The notes beneath the pieces are model-generated. The model was not told the origin of the DNA. It was given only the letters and a program-made list of their open reading frames with translations, and ran no database searches. Of a stretch of 64,000 nucleotides of DNA, positions 35,621 through 44,384 are shown in pieces. Position numbers and translations under genes: made by a program. Source of the DNA: Parvibaculaceae bacterium PLY_AMNH_Bact1 (GTDB lineage Bacteria > Pseudomonadota > Alphaproteobacteria > Parvibaculales > Parvibaculaceae); assembly GCA_032881465.1 (NCBI GenBank), contig CP126168.1, forward strand, positions 2,852,001-2,916,000, in the 5' to 3' direction. The stretch's first letter is position 1; each line of letters starts with the position of its first letter.

Positions 35621-36256
35621 ATGAAGAAGTCACAGCTTATTGCCCGCCAGGGCCGCCAACCATCAGGCATGTTAGGAGCAGTGGTCGGTCGCATCATGTC
35701 GAAAGAGACGGCAGCAGCAAACGAAATAGCCATTGCGCTATTAAACGTGGCACCCGGTGATCGGGTGCTGGACGTCGGCACCGGGCACGGCGCCGCACTC
35801 GCCACCCTTGCGGCGCTTAACGATCCAGGCCCTCTGGACGGTCTAGACTTCTCTGCCACCGCCTTAAAGATCGCCCGAAAGAAAAACAGATCGCTCCTAA
35901 AAGCCGGCCGCCTGCATCTGCACCAAGGCACAAGTGATGCCATGCCCTATGCTGACCGGAGTTTCGACAAAATATTGACCATGCATACGATCTATTTTTG
36001 GGACGATATCATCACCCATCTCTCAGAGGTTTTTCGTGTCCTCGCGCCCGGTGGACGCTTCGTGATCGGCTTTCGTCCTGGAGATGATCCCCGTGCAGCA
36101 ACAACCTTTCCCAGCAACGTCTATACCTTCCACGCCATCGCAGACGTAAAGCAGCTGCTTGAGAAAGTGGGGTTTCGGATTGCCGAGACAGAACGACGCG
36201 ATGACCAAAAATCAATCCTCAGTTGGATTGCCGCTGAGCGACCAAGCTCTACCTAG
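35621..36256 (+). CDS. class I SAM-dependent methyltransferase
   Basis: A 211-residue protein. The SAM site reads RVLDVGTGHGAALATLAAL, followed by the acidic GLDFSATALKIA and a later DAMPYADRSFDKI block: a Methyltransf_11-type fold. The HTIYFWDDIITHLSEVFRVL region and RVLAPGGRFVIGF are typical of small-molecule methyltransferases related to UbiE. The acceptor is unknown. It converges on the DUF2461 gene with 12 bases between stops. Confidence 0.9.
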   Translation: MKKSQLIARQGRQPSGMLGAVVGRIMSKETAAANEIAIALLNVAPGDRVLDVGTGHGAALATLAALNDPGPLDGLDFSATALKIARKKNRSLLKAGRLHLHQGTSDAMPYADRSFDKILTMHTIYFWDDIITHLSEVFRVLAPGGRFVIGFRPGDDPRAATTFPSNVYTFHAIADVKQLLEKVGFRIAETERRDDQKSILSWIAAERPSST

Positions 36257-36268
36257 AAAAATCGCTCC

Positions 36269-36940
36269 TCAAAGTTCGATCAGAAAATCATGGAGCGGGC
36301 GAACGGTCATGAAAGCGGAGACAGCCTGTTTGACAGCATCCTGGCCTGTTGCCTTGCTGTGCCCTCTATGGTCGATCCACGCAGCAAGCCCCTTATATTG
36401 CAGCAGGTGAGCATAGGCCGGGTCGGCATCATAGCCGGTCGGTACCCGTTTCAAATCAGGCTCACCCAACCGGCATCCTTTTTTGGTGAGCCCCTTCATC
36501 AGTTTTTCCAAAGTACCCGCATGCGCTTCATCGCATACCGCCAAGCGATAACGCTCGAGCGCCTGCTTGTCCAAATTCATCACCCCCGCCCCATAGACGA
36601 CCCCCTTCGTATCGAGGGAAAAATAGAAGCCGGAATGTATGCCTTGTCCCTTCTCCCCCGACTGTCCGAAAAACACCATGCGCACATGGGTGTTGTACGG
36701 CGTCTTGTCTTTGGAAAACCGAACATCGCGATGAATACGGAAAAGCTTGGGAACAACTTCTCCGCCCAGCTTTTTCTCAAGCGCCACCTGAACCTCGCTC
36801 AAGAAATGCTCTGCGGGGGCTTTCACGCTCTGGTCGTAGGTCTTTTTGTTGTCATTGAACCAGTCGCGCGAATTGTTCTTCTCCAGGTCTTTCAGAAACT
36901 TGACCCCGGTCTTTGGAAACCCTTCAAATCCGCCACCCAT
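36269..36940 (-). CDS. DUF2461 family protein
   Basis: A 223-residue protein reading FLKDLEKNNSRDWFNDNKKT, KLFRIHRDVRFSKDKTPY and HSGFYFSLDTKGVVYGAGV, all signature blocks of DUF2461. Function is unknown. The start at 36940 follows GGGAGG at five bases; a GTG two codons upstream overlaps that site and is rejected. It is not clearly linked to any neighbour. Confidence 0.9.
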   Translation of the reverse strand: MGGGFEGFPKTGVKFLKDLEKNNSRDWFNDNKKTYDQSVKAPAEHFLSEVQVALEKKLGGEVVPKLFRIHRDVRFSKDKTPYNTHVRMVFFGQSGEKGQGIHSGFYFSLDTKGVVYGAGVMNLDKQALERYRLAVCDEAHAGTLEKLMKGLTKKGCRLGEPDLKRVPTGYDADPAYAHLLQYKGLAAWIDHRGHSKATGQDAVKQAVSAFMTVRPLHDFLIEL

Positions 36941-37032
36941 ATGCACCTCCCGATCTCAGCAGAACCATCTTTCACTTAAAGACGCTGCCGTCATCTGAAA
37001 TCCGACAAACGGGTGTGATTGCTTACCAAAAC

Positions 37033-37064
37033 AAAAAAGGCCTGGTGGGGCGGCCCCACCAGGC
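37033..37064 (-). terminator. rho-independent terminator after the MAPEG gene
   Basis: Arms GCCTGGTGGGG (37040-37050) and CCCCACCAGGC (37054-37064) enclose a three-base loop. On the minus strand the stem is followed by a T run (complement of the A run at 37033-37038), ending the YHS-VOC-MAPEG transcript. Confidence 0.93.
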
Positions 37065-37084
37065 TTGCCGTCACGTCGGCCGAT

Positions 37085-37492
37085 CTACAGCAGAACTTCA
37101 GCTCCGATCAATAGGATCGCCGCCCAGGACACCAGGTAAACCGGCGTCCGGAGGTAGGGCACACCTGCAATATAGACAATTGCATGCAGAACCCGGGCGT
37201 AGAAGAACAGAGCTGCCCATTTAGCAACCGCCTCAGCAGAGCCCGTCTCCAGCAACGCCGCCGCAACAACAACAGCGATGAAGGCTGGCATGGTCTCAAC
37301 CATATTGAGATGCGCGCGCTGCGCACGCTGTGCCCAAAGCGGTGGCTCAGGTTGGTTCGCCGGGAAGCCTTCTGGATAGTTGTTCAGGAAGGTGGGGAGT
37401 CCCCAAACAAACAGCCGTGCCAGAATGTATGGCGTCCACAAAAGCACCGTGAGGACACCACTCAAGGCGAGATAGATGAATACGTCTTGCAT
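37085..37492 (-). CDS. MAPEG family membrane protein
   Basis: A 135-residue protein with four hydrophobic helices. AQRAQRAHLNMVETMPAFIA corresponds to the MAPEG signature, and the C-terminal helix ends VSWAAILLIGAEVLL. It belongs to a different subtype from the gene at 32349. The start at 37492 has a modest GGAAAAG site; a TTG four codons upstream is possible. It is last in a run YHS, VOC, MAPEG that ends in a strong terminator. Confidence 0.87.
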   Translation of the reverse strand: MQDVFIYLALSGVLTVLLWTPYILARLFVWGLPTFLNNYPEGFPANQPEPPLWAQRAQRAHLNMVETMPAFIAVVVAAALLETGSAEAVAKWAALFFYARVLHAIVYIAGVPYLRTPVYLVSWAAILLIGAEVLL

Positions 37493-37519
37493 GATCTTTT
37501 CCAAGATTAGTGGATGAAA

Positions 37520-37909
37520 TCAGGAGGCGAAGCCGCCAGCGATCACTTCGAGCTTGTTGCCGAAAGGATCACGAACGAAACCTGTGTAAACATCCGGCAT
37601 GGGATAGTCAGGCCGCGGACCAGGCTCACCGGCACAAACACCACCGGATTTCACAGCTGTCGCATGAAACGCATCAACAGCTTCCTTTGAATCCGCCTTA
37701 AAGCAGATATGCACACCATTTCCCGCCGTCGCAGCCGCACCATCGTTTGGCCGCATGATGAGAAACTGGACAGCGCCATTACCATAGGCGGCAAAGCCGT
37801 CGGTCGCGGCGAGACATGTGCAATCAATGGTTGCCATCACGGCATCGTAGAATTTTTTGCCTTGATCAATGCTGGGCACGCCAACACTAAGGTGGTCGAT
37901 AATGTTCAT
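37520..37909 (-). CDS. VOC family (glyoxalase-like) protein
   Basis: A 129-residue protein starting MNIIDHLSVGVPSIDQGKKF, with FLIMRPNDGAAATAGNGVHI and FVRDPFGNKLEVIAGG at the end. These match the VOC superfamily of metal-dependent dioxygenases, isomerases and resistance proteins; substrate unknown. The longer frame upstream has no family features. It lies between the YHS and MAPEG genes with short gaps, so the three are probably one transcript. Confidence 0.88.
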   Translation of the reverse strand: MNIIDHLSVGVPSIDQGKKFYDAVMATIDCTCLAATDGFAAYGNGAVQFLIMRPNDGAAATAGNGVHICFKADSKEAVDAFHATAVKSGGVCAGEPGPRPDYPMPDVYTGFVRDPFGNKLEVIAGGFAS

Positions 37910-37973
37910 TGAATTATTCCTGAAGTAAAAATGGGGAGTGGTGAGGAACAGCGACACCGCTCCTCGAAAACTC

Positions 37974-38456
37974 TTAAAGGTCAGCGGCAGCCGTATGCTC
38001 GATCTTGGTCCAGTTGGTGGCAGCCTTAGAGATCGTGCCAGCACGATCCTTGTTGAACGCCTGAAAGATTTCTTCGTTCAAAAAAACGTAGAGCTTGTCC
38101 TCAACAACGGCGGCGAACTGTGGGTCACCGTCAAACTTCTTGCCGACAGAAACACCGAACGTGCAGAAGCCACCATTCTGAGGCACGTATTTCTCAGGGC
38201 TGGCTGTGAACCTGTTCATATTGGCTTCAGAAGAGAAGTAGTAGGCAACGCCATCATGAACAGCCGTATAGGGTGCTGCACCCTCCAACCGGTTGCCGAG
38301 CTCGATGAAGGCAACAGGATCAACACCGTGAAGGCCGAGCGGCGCCCCGGCAGCGGTGAGGCCAGCAGCAACATTGTTTTCGTCTGCAGCAAGTACAGGG
38401 GCCGTCGTGGCCATGGCAGCCAAAGCAATGGCTGCAAGCGTGAGTGATTTAGACAT
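37974..38456 (-). CDS. exported YHS domain-containing protein
   Basis: A 160-residue protein with a signal peptide (SLTLAAIALAAMATTAPVLA). The body GLHGVDPVAFIELGNRLEG, YYFSSEANMNRFTASPEKY and VPQNGGFCTFGVSVGKK is the YHS domain, associated with metal or copper-related functions. A cysteine is present in the GGFCTFG turn. The start at 38456 follows AAGGAG. The AraC gene lies upstream, and direct repeats sit between them, so regulation by that AraC protein is plausible. Confidence 0.9.
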   Translation of the reverse strand: MSKSLTLAAIALAAMATTAPVLAADENNVAAGLTAAGAPLGLHGVDPVAFIELGNRLEGAAPYTAVHDGVAYYFSSEANMNRFTASPEKYVPQNGGFCTFGVSVGKKFDGDPQFAAVVEDKLYVFLNEEIFQAFNKDRAGTISKAATNWTKIEHTAAADL

Positions 38457-38512
38457 CCCAGAATCTCCTTGAATGGGTTTCGACATCAACGAGGATCTAG
38501 GTGCGCCCGCCA

Positions 38513-38576
38513 GGACGGATTATCAATCGAACCGATGAAATCCGGGAGCAACCGCAAATCACTTGGGACGGATTGT
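38513..38576. promoter_or_regulatory. direct-repeat operator candidate upstream of the YHS gene
   Basis: GGACGGATTAT (38513-38523) and GGACGGATTGT (38566-38576) match at 10 of 11 positions and are 53 bases apart, close to five helical turns. They lie between the AraC-family gene and the YHS gene it may control, as expected of AraC-type binding sites. Confidence 0.5.
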
Positions 38577-38616
38577 AAAAAAGAAGACAAATTGGGAAGA
38601 AAGAAGGCCCAGCGAC

Positions 38617-39543
38617 CTAAGCCTGTGCACGCCGATAAGCACTTGGCGCAACACCAAATTTGCCAGAGAAAGCACGACTGAAGGCAGCTGACGATTGATA
38701 GCCAGAGCGGTTTGCGACTTCCTGCATGCTGCATTGCGACCCCTCAAGAAGGGACAGCGCTTTTTGCAACCGCCAGTCGGAGAGATAGGCCATGGGCCCC
38801 GTGCCCATCAGTTGCCTGAAGCGTTCCGCAAAACGACTGCGGGACATGCCGACTTCTGACGCGAGCCGTTCAACAGTCCAGGTCTCCGCAGGTGCGCCAT
38901 GAATGACCTGCAAAGCTCGGCCAATCTGTTTGTCCTGGAAAGCTTCGAGCACCGCAGCCAGATGCGGGCTCTGGTTAACCCCAACCCGCAAGAGCTCAAT
39001 AAACACAATTTCCGAAAGCCGCGTAACAGAGGCCGCCGATCCCATATCAGCGGAAAAGGCTCGCCGCACAAGCACGCGCAGCATTTCATCGAGCCAGGGT
39101 TCGCGCGCCCGCATTGACGCCGTCATCACAAGATAGTCAGGCAGGGCTCTGAGCAAGGGATGGTCTGCCCCAGGCCGAAAAACAAAATGGCCGCAGACCA
39201 TCTGTGTGGAGGCGTCTTTGTCGCCTGCACCGACAGATAAAACACCCTGCCCGTCATATCCGACATCGCTTAGAACTGTTTCCAGATCAGGGGCAGACGC
39301 GCAGGCTTGATCGGCAAGAATATGAGAGCGCCCGCGGGGAATGAGAACCAGGTCGCCTGGACCCAGCGTGACGGATGTGCCGTTGGAAAACTGCACATGG
39401 GTGTTTCCCTGCACAACAAGATGGAACCGCGCCGCCTGCTCGAGATCTGGCACAGTGACCGCCCACGGATCCGAAAAGTCCGTTCGAAAATAGAGCACAC
39501 CCTTCAGGTTGAGCGTATCCAGGATGTCATCAAGAATGTCCAT
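38617..39543 (-). CDS. AraC family transcriptional regulator with cupin sensor
   Basis: A 308-residue regulator. The N-terminal half is a cupin-like sensor of the AraC_binding_2 (cupin_6) kind (GVLYFRTDFSDPWAVTVPDL, PGDLVLIPRGRSHILAD). The C-terminal part has two HTH motifs: ERLASEVGMSRSRFAERFRQ and SMQEVANRSGYQSSAAFSRA. It probably controls the YHS-VOC-MAPEG genes downstream. The ATG at 39543 has no strong ribosome site; a TTG 13 codons upstream is an alternative. Confidence 0.9.
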   Translation of the reverse strand: MDILDDILDTLNLKGVLYFRTDFSDPWAVTVPDLEQAARFHLVVQGNTHVQFSNGTSVTLGPGDLVLIPRGRSHILADQACASAPDLETVLSDVGYDGQGVLSVGAGDKDASTQMVCGHFVFRPGADHPLLRALPDYLVMTASMRAREPWLDEMLRVLVRRAFSADMGSAASVTRLSEIVFIELLRVGVNQSPHLAAVLEAFQDKQIGRALQVIHGAPAETWTVERLASEVGMSRSRFAERFRQLMGTGPMAYLSDWRLQKALSLLEGSQCSMQEVANRSGYQSSAAFSRAFSGKFGVAPSAYRRAQA

Positions 39544-39625
39544 GAGTGCAATGTTGCTTGTCGGCCAAGCCGTTGCAACCAACCAGGCAGATCACATTTC
39601 CGCGAAGAGCTGGGCCACACCGGTC

Positions 39626-39952
39626 CTATTTGGGTGGCAGACCACCTGCGAACCTTGCCGCAAAATCAATCCAGTCTTTAAGGCCCGTCTCCAGGCAGGC
39701 ATCCGCCTCCACCCAGATCATGCCGCCCATGCGGCGGCCGTTAAAGTCGATGACCTCAGCGCCTGGCCGTGTCAGTGCCTCCACTTCAAGATCTTTACCG
39801 ACACGAAACATAAACCGCCCCACTTCCACGCCACACAGCATATTGCCGTTCAACATCCAGCAATAGCCGCCAAACATCTGCTTTTCGGAAATACCCTTTC
39901 GGCGCTTTAACGCATCGCGCATCAGCTCTGCAAGATGGGGATCATGAGGCAT
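39626..39952 (-). CDS. TfoX N-terminal domain protein
   Basis: A 108-residue protein with the TfoX_N domain only: ISEKQMFGGYCWMLNGNMLC and RPGAEVIDFNGRRMGGMIWV. Full-length TfoX/Sxy controls competence, but single-domain members are widespread and unassigned. The start at 39952 follows AAAGGAAG. No competence genes are near. It lies 80 bases from the alkyltransferase-like gene on the same strand. Confidence 0.88.
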   Translation of the reverse strand: MPHDPHLAELMRDALKRRKGISEKQMFGGYCWMLNGNMLCGVEVGRFMFRVGKDLEVEALTRPGAEVIDFNGRRMGGMIWVEADACLETGLKDWIDFAARFAGGLPPK

Positions 39953-40032
39953 GAGACTTCCTTTCGCACGTAAGAGACTATGCCTAGGACGTGCGCCCCG
40001 CCAATAATCCGACACTGAAAGGCAACTGCCCT

Positions 40033-40359
40033 CTACCGCCACGCATCCGGATCAAACGGTCCCGCCCAGCCATAGGTTTTAAGATCAATCCGCCCACTCG
40101 CACGCCAGATAATGCCCTCTTTACGCAAAAGGTCGCCTTGCAGCGTTTCGCCGCCGCCTTCCGCACGAACGCTGATTTTCCCTTGCGAATTCACCACTCT
40201 GTGCCAAGGTACTTTCTTGGCCTTCTTCACATCAAGAGCGCCCAGCGCGTGTCCCACTTGCCGTGGGCCGCACCCGACTATCTTGGCGAGTTGCCCATAG
40301 GTCGCAACCTGACCCGCAGGAATTTCGGCAATGAGTTCATAGAGACGCGTATAGTCCAT
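40033..40359 (-). CDS. alkyltransferase-like protein (MGMT family, Trp in place of catalytic Cys)
   Basis: A 108-residue DNA-binding protein of the MGMT fold. GQVATYGQLAKIVGCGPRQV is the HTH and VPWHRVVNSQGK is the active-site region. The alkyl-acceptor Cys of PCHR is replaced by Trp, the hallmark of ATL proteins, which bind O6-alkylguanine and flag it for nucleotide excision repair. It follows the TetR gene by about a dozen bases on the same strand. Confidence 0.92.
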   Translation of the reverse strand: MDYTRLYELIAEIPAGQVATYGQLAKIVGCGPRQVGHALGALDVKKAKKVPWHRVVNSQGKISVRAEGGGETLQGDLLRKEGIIWRASGRIDLKTYGWAGPFDPDAWR

Positions 40360-40371
40360 CACCTACCGACG

Positions 40372-41013
40372 CTATCGCAACAACCCGTTCAAAGCCATGT
40401 CCACATGCGCCTCCATAAATGTTTCGAGGTCGAGTGGCGCAACGGGCTCAAAGGTCATTTTCCAGACAGCAGCAAAAATCGCCGGCCCCATAATGATAGT
40501 AGGTGTCTTGCTCATAGGGCCGTCTTGAAACTCACCCTGCTCAATACCTCGCTGCACAATTCGCTCAATCAGAGCCATGCCTTTCGAAATTGAATCACGA
40601 TAATAGTTTGCAGGGATATCGGGAAAGCGCGCGCCCTCTGCAATAATGATCCGCAGTAAAACACGTGCATCAGACGCAACGATTTTCTCATAAATGACCT
40701 TGAGCACGAGCTTCAATAGTTCATCAGTAGGACCTGGGTAGCTCTCGACCAACTCCTCGACATTATCGAGAGTTGAAACAATGCGGGATGTCACCGCCGC
40801 CTGAAAAAGCGCCTCTTTGTTTTCGAAGTAACGATAGATCGTCCCCTTCACCACGCCGGCACGCGCTGCCACGTCAGAAAGACGAGCCCCTGCAAATCCC
40901 TTCTCCGCAAATTCAGCGAGTCCAGCCTCAATAATCTCCGCCGGGCGAGCGTCTTTTCGTCTTTGCCTCTTCTTCGGTGCTGTCTCTTGGGAAACGCTTG
41001 CAGATTTTGTCAT
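40372..41013 (-). CDS. TetR family transcriptional repressor
   Basis: A 213-residue regulator. The N-terminal HTH reads GFAGARLSDVAARAGVVKGT and then IYRYFENKEALFQA. The C-terminal part is a ligand-binding helical domain of unknown ligand. A Lys/Arg-rich leader (KKRQRRKDARP) precedes it. It is divergent from a DevBCA-type exporter, and a perfect dyad lies between them, so it very probably represses that operon and itself. The ATL gene is directly downstream. Confidence 0.93.
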   Translation of the reverse strand: MTKSASVSQETAPKKRQRRKDARPAEIIEAGLAEFAEKGFAGARLSDVAARAGVVKGTIYRYFENKEALFQAAVTSRIVSTLDNVEELVESYPGPTDELLKLVLKVIYEKIVASDARVLLRIIIAEGARFPDIPANYYRDSISKGMALIERIVQRGIEQGEFQDGPMSKTPTIIMGPAIFAAVWKMTFEPVAPLDLETFMEAHVDMALNGLLR

Positions 41014-41050
41014 ATTCAGGTCTGGATTCTCATCAACACTTCACCTATAT

Positions 41051-41074
41051 ATTAATGACCAAAAAGTCATTAAT
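41051..41074. promoter_or_regulatory. TetR operator between tetR and the exporter
   Basis: Perfect inverted repeat ATTAATGAC (41051-41059) and GTCATTAAT (41066-41074) separated by six bases, giving a 24-base dyad. It sits in the 104-base divergent intergenic region about 45-65 bases before the exporter start. Confidence 0.85.
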
Positions 41075-41117
41075 AGTCAAGAATGCAGATCGAAAGCCAA
41101 ACACAGGGATGAAGACG

Positions 41118-42359
41118 ATGGCGCAACCGCCTCAAGACCCAACAGATGCTGATGACCTGCCCCTAAAAGCCGTGGATCGGTCCAGAGAAATTGAAGCGCC
41201 CGGATTCAGCGCGTTCTGGGCCAAAATCAAGGGCCTTCGGATCATTCCCATTCTTATGCTCTGCGTCGCATTCGGCGGCATCATGGGGTTGTACTTTCAG
41301 CCTCCCAGCCTCCAGCTTGCCATGCGAACCCTGGGCCTGGAGCCAGGCGCTGGCACCTCAAGTCCAATCGCGGTCCCCCTCAATCACACAGTCATTGCGG
41401 AAATTGATCCTTCGGCCACCCCAGGCCCCAATACAGTCATTGGCCTGGGCGCCCTACTACCTGATGGAGATGTTGCAACAATCGCCCCGCCCTTTGGGTC
41501 GGGCGATGCGCGCGTAGCAACGTTGGCCGTAGATGAGGGAGACCAGGTAACGATCGGCGACACGCTCGCCGTTCTGGACAATGAAGCCCAGTACAAGGCA
41601 GCGCTTGAAGCTGCGGAGGCGAACGTCGCGCTCCGGCAGGCAAACCTGGAACAAACGCGCACCTCCATTGAAGCCAGCCTGAAAGAGGCGCGCGCAAGCC
41701 TCGGTAGTGCCGAGGCGGCAGCTTTGAACGCGCGCAAAGACTATGAACGCGCGCAGTCCCTCATCCAGCGTGGGAGCATTTCAGAAGCCGTGCTAGATCA
41801 GAGGCGGGCGACCAGTGACCAGGCAGCCCGGACTGTCGACCAGGCGCGCGCCACACTCTCCCGCTACGACGTGGGTGAGATAAACACCCAAGTCGACGTT
41901 GTGGTCGCTGCGCGAAGTTACGACGCTGCACAGGCGGCCCTCACACAGGCTGAGCGTGACCTGGAAAAAGCCCATGTCCGCGCGCCCATCACCGGCACAG
42001 TCCTCAAAATTCACGTTCGCCCAGGAGAAAAACCAGGCGCTGAAGGTGTCATGAATATTGGCAATATTGAGCGCATGACTGCGGAGGTTGAGATTTATCA
42101 AACCCAGATTGGCGATGTCGCACTCGGTGACCCTGTCAACATCACGGCCAACGCCCTGCCCACGCCTTTGCAGGGCAGCGTCTCCCATATCGGCCTGGAA
42201 GTGGAACGCCAGACATTGATTGACGATGACCCGGCAGCCAACACAGATGCACGCATCGTTGAAGTGACTGTATTGCTCGACGAAGCATCATCTGAAATCG
42301 CCGCGCGATATACAAACCTGCAGGTCGTTGCGACCATACAAACTGCGAACGGCTCATGA
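41118..42359 (+). CDS. DevB-like membrane fusion protein (HlyD family)
   Basis: A 413-residue adaptor. One inner-membrane helix (about 40-62) is followed by a lipoyl half (VATLAVDEGDQVTIGDTLAV), a long alpha hairpin (about 150-260, rich in Ala, Gln and Glu) and a second lipoyl half (KAHVRAPITGTVLKIHVRPG). It resembles DevB of the cyanobacterial heterocyst exporter. The start at 41118 is preferred over ATG 41109 because AGGG and GAAG precede it at proper spacing. It is first in an operon with permease and ATPase. Confidence 0.9.
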   Translation: MAQPPQDPTDADDLPLKAVDRSREIEAPGFSAFWAKIKGLRIIPILMLCVAFGGIMGLYFQPPSLQLAMRTLGLEPGAGTSSPIAVPLNHTVIAEIDPSATPGPNTVIGLGALLPDGDVATIAPPFGSGDARVATLAVDEGDQVTIGDTLAVLDNEAQYKAALEAAEANVALRQANLEQTRTSIEASLKEARASLGSAEAAALNARKDYERAQSLIQRGSISEAVLDQRRATSDQAARTVDQARATLSRYDVGEINTQVDVVVAARSYDAAQAALTQAERDLEKAHVRAPITGTVLKIHVRPGEKPGAEGVMNIGNIERMTAEVEIYQTQIGDVALGDPVNITANALPTPLQGSVSHIGLEVERQTLIDDDPAANTDARIVEVTVLLDEASSEIAARYTNLQVVATIQTANGS

Positions 42360-43531
42360 CAGCGCTGCTCACAGCTCTCCTTGGCAGACTGCCCATTGGC
42401 TGGTTGCAGCTGAAACACAACAAGTCCCGCCTGGCTGCCGCAATTGCCGGTGTGGCGTTTGCCAACATATTGATCTTTATGCAGCTGGGCTTTCTGGGGG
42501 CGCTGGTTGAGACCACCAAACTCCCTTACCGGCCCATGGTGGCCGACATTCTGATCTCCGCATCCGACGCAAACACGCTATCGGATGGCAGTAACGTGGC
42601 CCGCCAACGGCTTTACCAGGCACTGGCTGTTCCTGGCGTCGCCAACGCGAGCCCCTTCTATCTCGGGAAATTTGATTGGCAGCGCGACAATGGAACGACC
42701 GTCAACTTTCAGGTCTTTGGTATTGATCCCACCAAACAGATTTTCAGCGATCCGGAGATCGACAAGGCTCGCACCCAATTGCAGCTTCTCGACACAGCAC
42801 TGCTCGACAGATCAGCACGCAACATTGAGTCAGAACTCGCCACCACCATTGATAGCGGCATGCCCCATCGGTTTGAGGCCAATGGAAGAACACTAAACGC
42901 TGTAAGCACATTCTCTATCGGGGCAGGGTTTGAAGCAGACGGCTATCTCATAGTGTCAGATCAGACCTTCCTCAAAATGTACCCAGGACGCACGGCTGGC
43001 GCGCCAACCCATATCCTCGTCACCGTAGAGCCTGGCGTATCACCACAATCCATCGTGCAAAATCTGCAGAACACGATCCCGGAAAAGGACGTGATCATTC
43101 GAACGGTAGAAGAGGCGGCAGCCGCTGACGAGGCCTATCAGACGACCGAACGCCCTGTCGGGGTAATCTTTGGCTTCGGCGTAATCATTGGCGTGCTGGT
43201 AGGGCTGATTATCGTCTATCAGGTTCTCTCAACGGACGTGGCCGATCATTTGAGCGAATACGCGACCCTCAAAGCGGTTGGCTACAAGCAGAGCTTCTTC
43301 CTCAGCATCGTCTTTGAAGAGGCTATTATCCTGGCAATCTTTGGTTTCATACCGGGGGTCCTCTTCGCTCTAGGGCTCTACGACATCCTGACCAGCGCGA
43401 CGGGTCTCCCCGTAGAGATGACAGCAACGAGGGCCATAACCGTCTTGCTTGGGACCAGCGCCATGTGTCTTATCTCAGGGGCAATCGCCACCAGAAGACT
43501 GGCCGGGGCCAACCCTGCCGACCTGTTTTGA
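42356..43531 (+). CDS. DevC-like ABC transporter permease
   Basis: A 391-residue permease. It has one N-terminal helix (VAFANILIFMQLGFLGALVE), a periplasmic domain, and three C-terminal helices (GVIFGFGVIIGVLVGLIIVY; FLSIVFEEAIILAIFGFIPG; AITVLLGTSAMCLISGAIAT), the FtsX/MacB plan. It overlaps the adaptor gene by four bases (ATGA) and precedes the ATPase gene by seven. The substrate may be a lipid-like molecule by analogy with DevC, which is inference. Confidence 0.92.
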   Translation: MTALLTALLGRLPIGWLQLKHNKSRLAAAIAGVAFANILIFMQLGFLGALVETTKLPYRPMVADILISASDANTLSDGSNVARQRLYQALAVPGVANASPFYLGKFDWQRDNGTTVNFQVFGIDPTKQIFSDPEIDKARTQLQLLDTALLDRSARNIESELATTIDSGMPHRFEANGRTLNAVSTFSIGAGFEADGYLIVSDQTFLKMYPGRTAGAPTHILVTVEPGVSPQSIVQNLQNTIPEKDVIIRTVEEAAAADEAYQTTERPVGVIFGFGVIIGVLVGLIIVYQVLSTDVADHLSEYATLKAVGYKQSFFLSIVFEEAIILAIFGFIPGVLFALGLYDILTSATGLPVEMTATRAITVLLGTSAMCLISGAIATRRLAGANPADLF

Positions 43532-43538
43532 GGGCCGC

Positions 43539-44288
43539 ATGAAGCTATTCAATAAGGACCCCGCCCCGACTTCGATAACCAATGTGCTGAACGGCCCGCA
43601 AAGCCCCATTCACATCAAAGGGCTCAATCACTGGTTTGGGTCTGGCGAAGCCCGCAAGCAGGCTCTGTTCGACATCAACCTGACCATAGAGCGTGGATCG
43701 CTCGTTATCCTCATGGGCGCATCAGGCTCTGGCAAGACCACCCTGCTCACACTCGCAGGATGCCTCCGGGACGTACAAGATGGAAGCGCGCAACTTCTAG
43801 GCCAGGAACTAAATGGAGCAGGCGACGACGTGCTCGTTGCCTGCCGTCGGCGCCTCGGTTTCATCTTCCAGGCGCACAATCTTCATGAAAGCCTGACAGC
43901 AATGCAGAATGTCCGCATGGGTCTGGATGTACATGGGCCCCAGGCGCGCAAAGACTGGAAGGCACCTGCCACGCATCTCCTCAATCTGGTAGGGCTCGGA
44001 GACAGGCTCGACTATCTGCCGGGAAACCTGTCCGGTGGGCAGAAACAGCGCGTCGCGGTTGCGCGCGCCCTAGTTGGAAATCCGGACATTGTCTTCGCAG
44101 ACGAGCCCACAGCCGCCCTCGACAAGGAGAGTGGGCATCAGGTGGTGAGCCTCCTGAAACGCCTCGGTACAGAGCGCAACACCACCACCTTGATGGTCAC
44201 CCACGACAATAAGGTACTTGAAATGGCCGATCGCATCATCACCATGGAGGATGGGCGCATTGTGAAGGATGAGGACACACACCGCTAA
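43539..44288 (+). CDS. DevA-like ABC transporter ATP-binding protein
   Basis: A 249-residue ATPase. Walker A is [11 protein letters not shown], the signature is LSGGQKQRVAVARAL and Walker B is DIVFADEPTAALD. The MacB/LolD-type H-loop reads VTHDNKV. It completes the adaptor-permease-ATPase set. The start at 43539 follows GAGGG. The expected outer-membrane channel must be elsewhere. Confidence 0.93.
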   Translation: MKLFNKDPAPTSITNVLNGPQSPIHIKGLNHWFGSGEARKQALFDINLTIERGSLVILMGASGSGKTTLLTLAGCLRDVQDGSAQLLGQELNGAGDDVLVACRRRLGFIFQAHNLHESLTAMQNVRMGLDVHGPQARKDWKAPATHLLNLVGLGDRLDYLPGNLSGGQKQRVAVARALVGNPDIVFADEPTAALDKESGHQVVSLLKRLGTERNTTTLMVTHDNKVLEMADRIITMEDGRIVKDEDTHR

Positions 44289-44384
44289 ATCTGGCGGTTT
44301 TTTTTGAGTTCCAGGCTGCCTAAGGCGCCGGACTTTTCATGTGGTCGCTTCAGCGCTAACCTTTCCCTAAACGGGGGAAAAAAT

